From positions 6,273,174 to 6,337,173 of the forward strand of contig CP151667.1 of NCBI GenBank assembly GCA_038400315.1: 64,000 nucleotides of DNA, in the 5' to 3' direction. The notes beneath the pieces are model-generated. The model ran no database searches, was not told where the DNA came from, and saw only the letters and a program-made list of their open reading frames with translations. The DNA is from Isosphaeraceae bacterium EP7 (GTDB lineage Bacteria > Planctomycetota > Planctomycetia > Isosphaerales > Isosphaeraceae). Made by a program: the position numbers and the translations under genes. Shown here one piece after another: positions 19,421 through 28,307 of this stretch (the first letter of the stretch is position 1; the number at the start of each line of letters is the position of its first letter).

Positions 19421-21910
19421 TCAGTCGACATAGAGGAACTCGCTGGAATTGAGCAACGCGTGGCAGAAGTCGACCAGGGGGGTGTCGGGGGCCTTGCCGC
19501 CGGGCTGGTCGCGGAGGAAGGCGAGGGCCTCGGCCCGTTCGTCGGGCTCGGGGTTCCGGCCGAAGGCGCGGCGATAGGCCAAGGTCACGCGGCCTTCGGC
19601 GTCGGGGGCGGCCACCTTCAGGCGATCTGCGAAGGCGGAGGCGCGGGCCAGGGTCCAGGTGCCGTTGATCATCAGAAGCGACTGGAGGGGGGTCACGGTG
19701 ATGTTGCGCTGGGGGGTGGTGGTCGACGGGTCGGGGGCGTCGAACCGGTCGAGCATCGCGTCGGGCGAGTTGCGCATCCCCCGGGTGTCGACGGTCCGTC
19801 GGGGCGAGGTCGCCGGCGCCGGCGGGCCGCCGATGGCGGGGTCCAGCTCGCCGCTGACGGCCAGCATGGCGTCGCGGATCGGCTCGACCTCCAGGCGGCG
19901 GGTGGACGCCCGCCAGAGCAGGCGATTCTCGGGGTCGACCCTGGCGCCGGCCTCGGGCGACGGGTGGCGGGCCGACTGCCGGTAGGTCGCCGAGCCCAGG
20001 ATCAGGCGATGAATGGCCTTCAGGCTCCAGCCGCGGTCAACCAGCTCGCCGGCAAGCCAGTCGAGCAGCGCGGGGTGGCTGGGAAGGTCTCCCTTGCGGC
20101 CGAAGTCGCTCGACGTGCCGACCAGGCCGCGGCCGAAGTGGTACTGCCAGATCCGGTTGACCATCACTCGGCCGGCGAGCGGGTTGTCCGGGCGGGTAAT
20201 CCAGGAGGCCAGGGCCGACCTCCGGCCGGTGGTCCGGGCGCCCGGCTTCACCGAGGGAATCGAGGCCGGGGACGGGTCGAGGAGCGTCAGGTATCCGGGC
20301 TCGACGGGGCTTTTGGTGCGGTCTCCGGGGATGGTCGTGGGCGGCGCCTCGGGGCCGACGTCGACGACGGAAAGGGCGGTGGGCAGCGGCTTGGGGCGGG
20401 CCGCGTCGTGCTCGGCCAGGCGCTTGCGCAAGGCGTCCCAGGCGGCCTTGTCCTTGCTGGTCTTCATGAAATCGGCGATGTGATCATATTCGTAAGTCAT
20501 CTGGCGGTAGGCAAGTTCGGCGAGCTGGTGGTCGGCCGGGCTGCGTTCGGCCCTGGGGGTGATCAGGAGGGCCTTGGTCTCGGGCTGGAACTTGGCGAAC
20601 GCATCAAAGATCCGCTTCTCGAGGACAGGGCGCTCGATGGCCTCCATCTCGCCGCGGATCTGGGCCGTCTCGGCCCGCCAGGCGGCCATCCGGGCGTCGT
20701 GTCGCCGGCGTTCGGCAGCGTCGGCCAGCTCGGCGTCCTGCACGGGGAGCATCGGCTCGAAGAAGGCCCGGAGGCGGTAGTAGTCACGCTGGAGGATGGG
20801 GTCGAACTTGTGGTCGTGGCAGCGGGCGCAGGCCATGCCCAGGCCGAGGAAGACGTCGCCGGTGACGTCGGTCACGTCGTTGAGGATCGTGTTCCACTGG
20901 CCGGGGATGTCGCGCTGGTTGTACTCATAAGTCCCCATACGCAGATAGCCGACGGCGACCTTCATCGTCGGGTCCGCGGGGTCGATCTCGTCGCCGGCCA
21001 GTTGCTCGGCCACGAACCGGTCGTAGGGGCGATCGGCGTTGAAGGCATCGACGACGTAGTCTCGATAGCGCCAGGCATTGGGGCGGAAGGCGTCCTGGTT
21101 GTAGCCATCGGAGTCGGCGTACCGGACCAGGTCGAGCCAGTGGCGGCCCCAGCGCTGACCGTAGCGCGGGCTGGCCAGCAGGCGGTCGACCAACCGCTCG
21201 TAGGCGTCGGGCCGCGTGTCGGCGATGAAGGCGTCGACCTCCTCGGGCGCGGGGGGCAGTCCGTGGAGGTCGAAGGTGAGGCGGCGGATCAGGGTCGGCC
21301 GGTCGGCCTCGGGTGCGGGGGTGAGGCCGGCGGCGGATATCCCGGCGAAGATGAATGCGTCGATGGGGTTGCGGCCCCGGCCGTCGTCGTCCACGGCGGG
21401 CGTGGCCTGGCGGGCGACGGGCCGGAACGACCAGAAGGCGCGGTCCTCGTCGGTGAGCTTGGCCTTCTTGGCGGCGGGCTTGTCGCCGGCCGGCCAGGGG
21501 GCCCCGACCTCGACCCAGCGGGCGAGGGTGGCTCTCTGGGTGTCGGCCATCTTGCCGTCGGGGGGCATCTCGACCCCCTCATAATTGACGGCCTCGACGA
21601 GCACGCTCTCGGCCGGCTTGCCCGGGACGATCGCCGGCCCGCCGTCGCCCCCTTCGAGCATGGCCCCCCTGGAGTCGAGCCTGAGGCCCCCCTCCTGCTT
21701 GTCTGGCCCGTGGCACTTGTAGCACTTCTGGGCGAGCAGCGGGCGGACCTCGGCCTCGAAGAACCTGGTCAGCTCGGGGGCGGGCTCCTGGGCCCGGGCC
21801 CGGCCGGCGCCGAAGGCCCAGAGTGACGACGCGATGACCAGGAGGGCGGCCGAGGCCCGGCGGGGGGCACGCGTGCGGGCACGGGTTCCGGGGCGGCAGG
21901 CCGAAGTCAT
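19421..21910 (-). CDS. Planctomycete cytochrome c protein (PSCyt1, DUF1549, DUF1553)
   Basis: An 829-residue exported protein. An N-terminal basic segment and hydrophobic stretch (AALLVIASSLWAFGAGRARA) act as signal peptide. The PSCyt1 domain holds a haem c site CYKCH at residues 63-67. The DUF1549 region (about 150-390) contains a second CARCH at 361-365, and DUF1553 (about 560-800) contains VMVNRIWQYHFGRGLV. A long coiled helical segment lies between them. Function is not established; with the DUF1501 partner 16 bases downstream it is thought to act in extracytoplasmic degradation of complex glycans or in related redox chemistry, but that is hypothesis. The length agrees with the family. 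Confidence 0.93.
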   Translation of the reverse strand: MTSACRPGTRARTRAPRRASAALLVIASSLWAFGAGRARAQEPAPELTRFFEAEVRPLLAQKCYKCHGPDKQEGGLRLDSRGAMLEGGDGGPAIVPGKPAESVLVEAVNYEGVEMPPDGKMADTQRATLARWVEVGAPWPAGDKPAAKKAKLTDEDRAFWSFRPVARQATPAVDDDGRGRNPIDAFIFAGISAAGLTPAPEADRPTLIRRLTFDLHGLPPAPEEVDAFIADTRPDAYERLVDRLLASPRYGQRWGRHWLDLVRYADSDGYNQDAFRPNAWRYRDYVVDAFNADRPYDRFVAEQLAGDEIDPADPTMKVAVGYLRMGTYEYNQRDIPGQWNTILNDVTDVTGDVFLGLGMACARCHDHKFDPILQRDYYRLRAFFEPMLPVQDAELADAAERRRHDARMAAWRAETAQIRGEMEAIERPVLEKRIFDAFAKFQPETKALLITPRAERSPADHQLAELAYRQMTYEYDHIADFMKTSKDKAAWDALRKRLAEHDAARPKPLPTALSVVDVGPEAPPTTIPGDRTKSPVEPGYLTLLDPSPASIPSVKPGARTTGRRSALASWITRPDNPLAGRVMVNRIWQYHFGRGLVGTSSDFGRKGDLPSHPALLDWLAGELVDRGWSLKAIHRLILGSATYRQSARHPSPEAGARVDPENRLLWRASTRRLEVEPIRDAMLAVSGELDPAIGGPPAPATSPRRTVDTRGMRNSPDAMLDRFDAPDPSTTTPQRNITVTPLQSLLMINGTWTLARASAFADRLKVAAPDAEGRVTLAYRRAFGRNPEPDERAEALAFLRDQPGGKAPDTPLVDFCHALLNSSEFLYVD

Positions 21911-22323
21911 CGAGATCCCCCCTCTTGACCGGGTCGGGTCGGGTCGATCGGTCTCGCGGATGCTCGGTCGTTTCGAGTTTAGGCGACGTCCCTATCGATC
22001 CAGGTCATCCCCTTGGACGAATTCGGGCTGATTGGCGAGATTCTTGAACGGATCGAGGCAATCGAGTCGCGGTGGCCGGGCAGAGACCCGGGCCGGGGGG
22101 GCTTGAAGCAGGGCCGGTTGGCCCGCCTGCAATCAAGAAGCACCGCACCCCCCAGCGTAAGGCACGGATCGGGATGGAACAAGGGAACTCCGCCCCGAGA
22201 TCGGGACGGCCGGGTCCTTGGTGACAACCCGGCGGGTTGCCGGGCAGGCGGCGGGCGCCCCATAATCCAAAGTCATTGGCCCGACCGCGTTCGGTCGGCG
22301 TCCCGGGTCTCCGAGGAGCGGTG
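21911..22323. other. Divergent intergenic region
   Basis: About 410 bases between the PSCyt1/PSD1 gene and the atypical SDR gene. It must hold promoters for both directions. I saw no clear -35/-10 pair, dyad or small gene; the open frames here have no ribosome binding sites and are GC-rich shadows. Confidence 0.4.
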
Positions 22324-23142
22324 ATGGGAATCGAGGGGCAATCGACGGCATTCGTGACGGGCGGCGGCCGGGGTCTTGGGCGGGAGATCGCGCTGGAGCT
22401 GGCCGGGCGCGGGGCCCGCGTGGGGCTGCTGGCGCGGACGTCCGCGGAGGTCGATGCGGTGGCGGCGTCGATCGTCGAGGAGGGGGGCGAGGCACGCGGG
22501 TTCGCGGCCGACGTGCTCGATGCACCGGGGTTCGAACGCGCCTTCGGCCAGTTCCTGGATTGGTCGGGAGGCTGCGACACCCTGGTCTCGGCCGCAGGGC
22601 GGTGGCGGGCGGTCGGGCCGACGGGGTCGGTGGATCCTGAAAACTGGTGGGCCGACGTCGAGGTGGCCGTGCGCGGGACGCAGCGGGCGATCCGGCTGGC
22701 CTTGCCGGCGCTCGAGGCCTCGGGCCGGGGGACGATCGCGGTGCTGGTCGGCCCCGGTTCCAACGGGGTCGTCCCGTTCGCGTCGGCCTATTGCGTGGCC
22801 CAGGCCGCCCTGGTCCGGCTGGTCGAGGCGGTCGCCGCCGAAAAGCCCGCGGGCGGGACGCGAATCTACGCGGTCTATCCCGGCCTGGTGCCGACGGCCC
22901 TGACGAACCACCTGCTCGACTCCGACGAAGGGCGCCGCTGGCTGCCGGGCATCACCGAGGCGTTTGCCGAGGGCAAAGAAGTGGACGCAAAGGTGGTGGC
23001 CGAGATGGTCGGCTGGCTCGCAACTCATCGCCCCGTCGAGCTTTCCGGACGACTCGTCCACGCACCCGCCACTCCCGAGATCGTGGAGACCCGCCTGACC
23101 AGGATCGCCGAAGGTGACCTGGGCGTCCTCCGCCTGCGCTGA
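22324..23142 (+). CDS. Atypical short-chain dehydrogenase/reductase
   Basis: A 272-residue Rossmann-fold protein of the SDR family. The cofactor motif FVTGGGRGLGREIALEL is at the N-terminus and SAAGRW replaces the usual NNAG. The catalytic block reads ASAYCVAQAAL, so the active-site Tyr is followed by Gln where the YxxxK lysine is expected. The Ser before it is about ten residues away instead of thirteen. That makes ordinary dehydrogenase activity doubtful; the protein may bind NAD(P)(H) without classic catalysis or act on an unusual substrate. The start at ATG 22324 has GAGGAGCGG upstream; a longer frame to 22237 has no site. It stands alone, divergent from the cytochrome protein gene and convergent with the GPKT-motif gene. 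Confidence 0.85.
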   Translation: MGIEGQSTAFVTGGGRGLGREIALELAGRGARVGLLARTSAEVDAVAASIVEEGGEARGFAADVLDAPGFERAFGQFLDWSGGCDTLVSAAGRWRAVGPTGSVDPENWWADVEVAVRGTQRAIRLALPALEASGRGTIAVLVGPGSNGVVPFASAYCVAQAALVRLVEAVAAEKPAGGTRIYAVYPGLVPTALTNHLLDSDEGRRWLPGITEAFAEGKEVDAKVVAEMVGWLATHRPVELSGRLVHAPATPEIVETRLTRIAEGDLGVLRLR

Positions 23143-23257
23143 GCGAGCACGCGGGGCCAGGGCCGTGCGGTCGACTCGCGCCTCTCCTGGTTCTGCGATC
23201 GAATTGAGAAATAGCCGGCGGGTTGGTGTCGAACGGAACATTGCGGCCGAGGCGCGA

Positions 23258-24331
23258 TCAGCAGGTCTGGAGCAACGCCTCGGCGGCCCGACGGCGGGCC
23301 TGTTCCAGACGCAACCTGCGTCCCTGGCGACGGTTGCCGGCTGGCCTGGGGGCGATTTCGGCCCGATTTTGCGCCACCGGTCGGGCGGTCGCAGGTTCGG
23401 GTTTCAGGGCATCGGTGAACTTGGGTTGGCCCGAGTGGCTTCGTTTTGCACGGGGCTCGGGCGCGGTTTGGGTCGGCTGCGGGGCGGGTCGGTCGGTGTC
23501 GGCCTGGTCTGGGGCGGGGACTTCGGCGCGGGACCTGGTCAGGAGGCCGAGGGCCCACGTCATCCTGCGGAAGCTGGCCGTCTCGTAACGCCTGATCAGC
23601 TTGAGGGTTGGGTCATCGGTGACGTTCAGGCCGTGCATGGTGGCCTGGCGCAGTTCGTCTTCGAGGCGGTCGAGCGAGTGCTCCTGGCGACTGAGGAGCC
23701 GTTCGAGCTGGTCGTCGACGAGGGCCTGGCGGTGTTCGAGCAAGTCCAGGCCTTCGGGGGCCTCGAGGGGGCTCGATGCCGAACGCAACTCGGCGGCGAC
23801 GCCCAGCAGGTCGAGGGCCAGTGAGGTCTGCTCGGCGGTCCACTCCCCCTTGGTGTCGAGCGCGTGGCCGAGCATCCGCCAGCGGGCGATCAGCCAGTCG
23901 CAGCCGGGCGAGGAAGTGGCCAACTCCAGGGTGGTCTCGGCGGGCCGTTTGGCCAGGGACCGGGCCTCGCGGGCGATGACGGCGGTGCGCTCGTCGCCCC
24001 AGCAATGCTCGGCCTTACGGGCGCGAATGTTGCGGGCCAGATTGTCCTCGGCGCGGCAACGCTCGATGCGAAGGGACTCGACGACGATGGTCTCGACCAG
24101 GGTTTCCTCGAAGACGTTGGCGGGCCTGAGCGACGCGTTCCACTGCCGGAGTCGTTCCCGGATGGCGTTGGCCTCGGCCTCGGCGACGACCACGCCTGAT
24201 CCGGCCAGCCCGTGGGTCAGGCTGTTGCGGCGAGACGCTTCCTTGCCCTCGGCCGTCTTAGGCCCGGTGCTACGCATGGCGTTGCGGCGATTGGCGTCGA
24301 TGCGCCTCTGGCTCACTTCGAGGGTACCCAT
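23258..24331 (-). CDS. Basic protein with GPKT...GK...HGL motif, unknown function
   Basis: A 357-residue protein of unknown function. The N-terminus reads RRNAMRSTGPKTAEGKEAS followed by RRNSLTHGL, a motif I recognise in many planctomycete and acidobacterial proteins, often in several copies per genome and associated with no established activity. The middle (residues 60-270) is helical and charged, with many Glu, Arg and Leu. The C-terminal 80 residues are disordered, rich in Pro, Ala, Arg and Gln, and end in a very basic helix (RRQGRRLRLEQARRRAAEAL). A nucleic-acid-binding role is plausible from composition only. It is divergent from the rhodanese gene and convergent with the atypical SDR. 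The start at ATG 24331 begins just before the motif. Confidence 0.75.
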   Translation of the reverse strand: MGTLEVSQRRIDANRRNAMRSTGPKTAEGKEASRRNSLTHGLAGSGVVVAEAEANAIRERLRQWNASLRPANVFEETLVETIVVESLRIERCRAEDNLARNIRARKAEHCWGDERTAVIAREARSLAKRPAETTLELATSSPGCDWLIARWRMLGHALDTKGEWTAEQTSLALDLLGVAAELRSASSPLEAPEGLDLLEHRQALVDDQLERLLSRQEHSLDRLEDELRQATMHGLNVTDDPTLKLIRRYETASFRRMTWALGLLTRSRAEVPAPDQADTDRPAPQPTQTAPEPRAKRSHSGQPKFTDALKPEPATARPVAQNRAEIAPRPAGNRRQGRRLRLEQARRRAAEALLQTC

Positions 24332-24559
24332 GATGCAACTTCGCTTCCTGGGGTGCGGATTCCGAAGATGTTGACGCCCGCGCCGGCGAGGAGCCTCCGG
24401 CCGCGCACCATCGCGCGAACAAGGCCCCTATCAAGTACTATCCTGAAATCCGGCCCTGGCGATCACGCAAAATGGGAAATTTAAGACGATTATCGCCTTT
24501 TCTTTCCTGACGCCATACTGGGCGAGGTTGACGGTCGAATTCGAGCTGGGGGAACTGCG

Positions 24560-25090
24560 ATGAGCGTCGAGATGATCACACCGACCGAGCTTGATGGGTT
24601 GAGGAAGCGGGGCGAGGACGTCGAGCTGGTGGACGTGCGGACCCCGAGGGAATATCGGGGGGTCCACGCGGTGGGCGCCCGCCTGGTGCCGCTGGACAGC
24701 CTGGACCCGAAGGCGTTCATGGGGGCCCGTGCCGGGCACAAGAAGGGGCCGATCTACCTGATCTGCGGGTCGGGCGGCCGGAGCCGGATCGCGGCCGAGA
24801 AGTTCAAGGCCGCGGGTTATCCGGGGGTCGTCAACGTGCAGGGGGGGATGGTCGCCTGGGAGGCGTCGGCCCTGCCGGTGATCCGAGGCGAGAAATCGGT
24901 CTCGCTGGAGCGGCAGGTCCGGATTGTGGCCGGCTTGCTGGTGGTGGCGGGGACGGCGCTTGGCTTTTTCCTGAATCCGGCCTATCTGGCGATCCCCGCG
25001 TTCGTCGGGGCGGGCCTACTGTTCTCGGGGGTTTCGAACACATGCGGGATGGGAACGGTGCTGGCGTGGATGCCCTGGAACCGAAGCTAG
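24560..25090 (+). CDS. Membrane-anchored rhodanese-like sulfurtransferase
   Basis: A 176-residue protein with a rhodanese domain (residues 1-110) that moves sulfane sulfur. The catalytic Cys lies in the loop LICGSGGRSRIAAEKF, and the domain opens with LVDVRTPREYRGVH. Residues 120-176 are a DUF2892-type membrane tail with two hydrophobic segments and the family ending NTCGMGTVLAWMPWN. The same architecture occurs in YgaP-type inner-membrane rhodaneses. The start has GGGGGAACTGCG upstream. The next gene begins 48 bases later in the same direction, so the two may be co-transcribed. Likely roles are sulfide or cyanide handling or sulfur delivery at the membrane; the acceptor is unknown. Confidence 0.9.
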   Translation: MSVEMITPTELDGLRKRGEDVELVDVRTPREYRGVHAVGARLVPLDSLDPKAFMGARAGHKKGPIYLICGSGGRSRIAAEKFKAAGYPGVVNVQGGMVAWEASALPVIRGEKSVSLERQVRIVAGLLVVAGTALGFFLNPAYLAIPAFVGAGLLFSGVSNTCGMGTVLAWMPWNRS

Positions 25091-25138
25091 GGTTGCGTCA
25101 ACGTTGGCGCCTGGTTTCCAAAGGTCAGAGGATTGCCG

Positions 25139-26122
25139 ATGTCTTCGGGTGCCGTCTTCTTCACGTTCGTGATCGGGATGTTCCCGGCGCTCATTCTCGT
25201 CGCGTTGGCGGTGAAGCTCCGGGAGATCCAGGTCGTCGGGCGCTGGCCCGAGACCGCCGGGAAAGTCGTCGCGTCGAGGGTCAAGTCGCGCAGGAACAAG
25301 CCCGGCGACCCTCGATCGAACTTCGGCGACACGGAGGTGATCAATGAGCCGTTCGTGGAATACGAATACAAGGTCGGGGGCCGGGCGTATCGATGCAGCC
25401 GGTTCACCATCGCCGAGAAGACGGCCGGGTCGGAGCTGGAGGCGATCCTCGAGCGATACCGGGTGGGGACCGCGGTGACGGTCTATTATGACCCGGTCGA
25501 CCCCTCGAAGGCGGTCCTGGAGCGAGTCCTGCCGACGGGCCCGATGGTCGCGGGCGGCCTTGCCGTGCTGCTCATCTTCGTGGGCGGCCCCCTCATCGCG
25601 GCGGCCGTCTACTTCAACGCCCTGGGCTGGCTGAGACCCCATCTGGCGATCCCGGGTCGGGCCCCGCTGGTGGCCGCGGCGACCGGGTTCGGGCTGGCCG
25701 TCTCCCTGTTCGGGGCGGTGTTTGCCAGGGCGGTGCGCGACGCCTGCGCCTGGCCGGTGGCGCCCGGACGGATCACGGCCGCCGGCGTCGAGGCCTATCG
25801 CGCCCGTCCCGACTTCGAGTCCAGCTACCGTCGTAGAAGGCTCCTGTACAAGCCCGCAGTGGTTTTCTCGTACGAGGTGAACGGCCGGAGCTACATCGGC
25901 GATCGCCTGACCCTGGGTGTCATCATGTCGGCGTCATTCCCCGGCCTCGCCGGCCGGATCGCCGCCAGGTACCCGGTCGGCAGCCATGTGGATGTCCGGT
26001 ACAACCCGCTGAGCCCCGGCGAGTCGGTGCTCAGGCCCAGATCCCGGCTGCATCACCTGATCTGGATGGTCGCGGCGGCGATGTTCACCTTCGCATGGGC
26101 CCTGGCGACGGGGCGGATCTGA
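25139..26122 (+). CDS. DUF3592-type membrane protein with duplicated domain
   Basis: A 327-residue membrane protein of unknown function. It has four or five hydrophobic segments: residues 5-25, about 140-165, 180-205 and 300-318. Between them lie two copies of a beta-rich unit with the same signatures: VEYEYKVGGRAYRCSR...VTVYYDPVDPSKAVL, then VVFSYEVNGRSYIGDR...VDVRYNPLSPGESVL. This is the DUF3592 pattern, here as an internal duplication. ATG 25139 is chosen because AGAGGA lies seven bases upstream; a TTG at 25133 is in frame but overlaps that site. It follows the rhodanese gene closely and is closed by a strong hairpin at 26149. Confidence 0.85.
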   Translation: MSSGAVFFTFVIGMFPALILVALAVKLREIQVVGRWPETAGKVVASRVKSRRNKPGDPRSNFGDTEVINEPFVEYEYKVGGRAYRCSRFTIAEKTAGSELEAILERYRVGTAVTVYYDPVDPSKAVLERVLPTGPMVAGGLAVLLIFVGGPLIAAAVYFNALGWLRPHLAIPGRAPLVAAATGFGLAVSLFGAVFARAVRDACAWPVAPGRITAAGVEAYRARPDFESSYRRRRLLYKPAVVFSYEVNGRSYIGDRLTLGVIMSASFPGLAGRIAARYPVGSHVDVRYNPLSPGESVLRPRSRLHHLIWMVAAAMFTFAWALATGRI

Positions 26123-26148
26123 CGGCTGGATTGTCCTCGATGAGAACG

Positions 26149-26186
26149 ACGCCGCCCCCGGGCCGAGATGGGCCGGGGGCGACGTC
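26149..26186 (-). terminator. Bidirectional terminator of the Gly/Met-repeat gene 1 and DUF3592 gene
   Basis: A 16-bp stem pairs 26149-26164 with 26171-26186 around a 6-nt loop, with one mismatch that becomes a U-G wobble on the minus strand. It lies 27 bases after the DUF3592 stop and 33 bases beyond the end of the convergent gene. It is closely related to the hairpin at 28270. Confidence 0.8.
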
Positions 26187-26219
26187 GGTTCTGGATTCAA
26201 GACTTGAGTCGCATCAAGC

Positions 26220-27827
26220 TCAGAGTGCGCTGAGGTCGGCGGCGTAGACCTTGATCCCCTTCTTCAGGCCCAACTTCTCCACGATCTCGCCGGTCGCCGA
26301 GAACGAGAAGCTCCGGCGGGGAGGAAGCGCCATCCCCGCCAGCGCCTTCGGCTGCTCATCCGCCTTCGGCGAAGGGCCGATCAAGGCCACGCCATTGAGG
26401 ATCAGCGGGGAATAGTTCTCCACCTTCACCCGGTAGGTGTCCTTCCCCTTGACCTTCGGCCCCTTCGTGAGCTGAGCCCGCACCAGGCGGCCCAGCACGC
26501 CCTCGGAGACCCCCGAGGCGAGGGCTTCGAGCTGCGCCTCGGCCTTGGCCGACTTCTCCAGCGGCAGGGTGAACTTGCCGGCGGCCAGCCAATGCTCGGC
26601 CGGTCCGTCGCTGACCCCCACCGTCACGGTGGCCCCCTCGTCGGTGAGCATCACCTTGCAGGCCACGGCCGGGCCGGTCGGCGACTCGGGCACGCCGAGC
26701 TCGGTTTTCAGGCCCAGGACCAGCTTGTCCTTGAGCCAGGCCTTGTAGGCCTCGGCCAGCTTGGCGCGGTCGCCCTTGACGATGACCTCGACCATCAAGA
26801 CACCGCTTTCCACCGTTTGATCGGCGGCGGGGGCCGAGTCAAGGGTCTCGACGAAGGTGCGGGCCAGGGAGAGCTCGTGGGCGTTGGCCCAGGGCTGGGC
26901 CAGGCGCGAGATCGCGTCCCAGTCGAGGCCCGAGGCCACGTTCCACATCACCATCTGCGAGACGGCCTGCGGCGCCTTGTCGGCGGCCAGCCTCTTCAGC
27001 GCCTTCTGCACGCGAGGATTCTGCGTCAGCTCGCCGATGTCGCCGATCCGCAGCTTCTCTCCCTTGGGCGGCACCAGCGGGCCGTTGGACTGCTCGGGGT
27101 TGTTCAGGCTCGTCAGCTGGATCGGCAGATGGCGGGTCTGGCCGGAGTTGAGCGTGGCGAACGGCAGGCCCGTCGCCGGCACCGACCGCATCCCGCCGCC
27201 CATGCCGCCGCCGCCCATCCCGCCGCCCATCCCGCCGCCCATCCCACCGCCCATGCCGCCGCCCATTCCGCCCATGCCACCCATGCCGCGCTGGAACGAG
27301 GTGAAGTCCCAGGTGTCGGTCTCGCCGGTGAGGCTCATGATGAGGCTGGACATGATGCGCATGCCCATCATGGCGGGGACAACGCCGCCGCCCGAACCGC
27401 CTCGCTGGCCGCCGCCCATCCCGCCGCCACCCATGCCACCGCCGCCCATCCCGCCGCCGCCCATGCCACCGCCGCCCATCCCGCCGCCGCCCATGCCACC
27501 GCCGCCCATCCCGCCGCCGCCCATGCCTCCGCCCATCCCGCCCATCTGGCCGGTGGCGCCGCTAGCGACGAGGCCCGAGGGAAGGACGATGTTCAGCGGA
27601 CGCCGGGTCCGGTTGGTCACGTGCAGGGTCATCTTGCCGTCGCCGGCGCTCTCGGCGTCGACGCCGACCTGGCCCGATCGGAGACCCTCAAGCAGGTCGA
27701 CACGGGGGACGTCTTCGACCCTGGAGGGGGTGTCCTTGGATCTATTCTCGAGATCTGCGGCAGTGACCGTCCCCGAAGCGAGGAGGCTGCCGGCGAGCAG
27801 AATCAGCATGCACAGTGCGATTGCCAT
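26220..27827 (-). CDS. Secreted Gly/Met-repeat protein, tandem paralogue 1
   Basis: A 535-residue exported protein of unknown function. The ATG at 27827 begins a signal peptide (MAIALCMLILLAGSLLASG); an upstream start at 27956 would translate a Pro-rich leader and is unlikely. Mature residues start with a conserved segment containing KMTLHVTNRTRRPLNIVLP. Two low-complexity Gly/Met blocks follow (GMGGG units with a 5-residue period) flanking a short folded stretch, WDFTSFQRGMGG. The C-terminal 300 residues are a mixed alpha/beta region with no motif I recognise. It is followed by a strong terminator. The adjacent gene at 28341 is a close paralogue. A surface-layer or cell-envelope structural role is possible but not shown. 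Confidence 0.8.
   Translation of the reverse strand: MAIALCMLILLAGSLLASGTVTAADLENRSKDTPSRVEDVPRVDLLEGLRSGQVGVDAESAGDGKMTLHVTNRTRRPLNIVLPSGLVASGATGQMGGMGGGMGGGGMGGGGMGGGGMGGGGMGGGGMGGGGMGGGGMGGGQRGGSGGGVVPAMMGMRIMSSLIMSLTGETDTWDFTSFQRGMGGMGGMGGGMGGGMGGGMGGGMGGGGMGGGMRSVPATGLPFATLNSGQTRHLPIQLTSLNNPEQSNGPLVPPKGEKLRIGDIGELTQNPRVQKALKRLAADKAPQAVSQMVMWNVASGLDWDAISRLAQPWANAHELSLARTFVETLDSAPAADQTVESGVLMVEVIVKGDRAKLAEAYKAWLKDKLVLGLKTELGVPESPTGPAVACKVMLTDEGATVTVGVSDGPAEHWLAAGKFTLPLEKSAKAEAQLEALASGVSEGVLGRLVRAQLTKGPKVKGKDTYRVKVENYSPLILNGVALIGPSPKADEQPKALAGMALPPRRSFSFSATGEIVEKLGLKKGIKVYAADLSAL
27181..27297. repeat. Gly/Met-coding minisatellite, block 2 of paralogue 1
   Basis: Short tandem units of CCGCCCATCCCGCC type, coding GGM and GGGM repeats on the minus strand. 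The units are imperfect and likely to vary in number between strains. Confidence 0.7.
27412..27545. repeat. Gly/Met-coding minisatellite, block 1 of paralogue 1
   Basis: About eight 15-base units coding GMGGG. Neighbouring units alternate between CCCATCCCGCC and CCCATGCCACC, so there is a 30-base higher-order period, a sign of recent unit-pair expansion. Confidence 0.75.
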
Positions 27828-27900
27828 GGTAACCAGGCTTTCTGTCAGGAGAGTCGCGTTCGATCGGAAGACGGCGCCTCTGCTTTTGCCGTCGAAATTT

Positions 27901-27938
27901 GGGGGGGATTTTGGGGGGGAAATTGGGGGGAAGCTGGG
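27901..27938 (+). other. G-quadruplex-prone G-run cluster
   Basis: Runs of 7, 7, 6 and 3 G residues are separated by 5-base loops on the plus strand, which is the template strand for paralogue 1, about 75 bases before its start codon. This fits the general quadruplex pattern. Confidence 0.5.
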
Positions 27939-28269
27939 TTGCGCTAATGCAGGCAAATGTCGGTCGACCCGGTCTCGACCTTCCGGAGGGTTGAGTACTT
28001 CTGAGTCTCACGCCATATCAATAGTGACTCACGCCCGATGGTCATTATTCAATCGGAGATTACCACAAGTGTGGAATGCACTCGAAACAATTGCCGCCCG
28101 GCAGTCAAAGACCCTAAAGACGGAAGTCTCGCTCCGGGTGCCTCATCGGGAGACGGCCGACCGGATGGACCGACCCGTTGCGCGAATACGGGCGATTGAC
28201 GGGGGATTCTCCCGGATCTCAGGTCCGGCGGCTCACTCGATGACCCCGTTTTGCCCCCGCCAACGCGAA

Positions 28270-28307
28270 GACGCCGCCCCGGGACCTGATCGTCCCGGGG
28301 CGGCGTC
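28270..28307 (-). terminator. Terminator of Gly/Met-repeat gene 2
   Basis: A perfect 16-bp stem pairs 28270-28285 with 28292-28307 around a 6-nt loop, 33 bases beyond the stop of paralogue 2. The outer stem and the flanking GGTTCTG match the hairpin at 26149, so the terminator was duplicated with the gene. Confidence 0.85.

Noticed and set aside
18929-21826. 965-codon open frame antisense to the DUF1501 and PSCyt1/PSD1 genes
   Set aside because: Composition is Gly/Val/Asp-rich without domains, and the opposite strand encodes two well-supported proteins with signal peptides and haem motifs.
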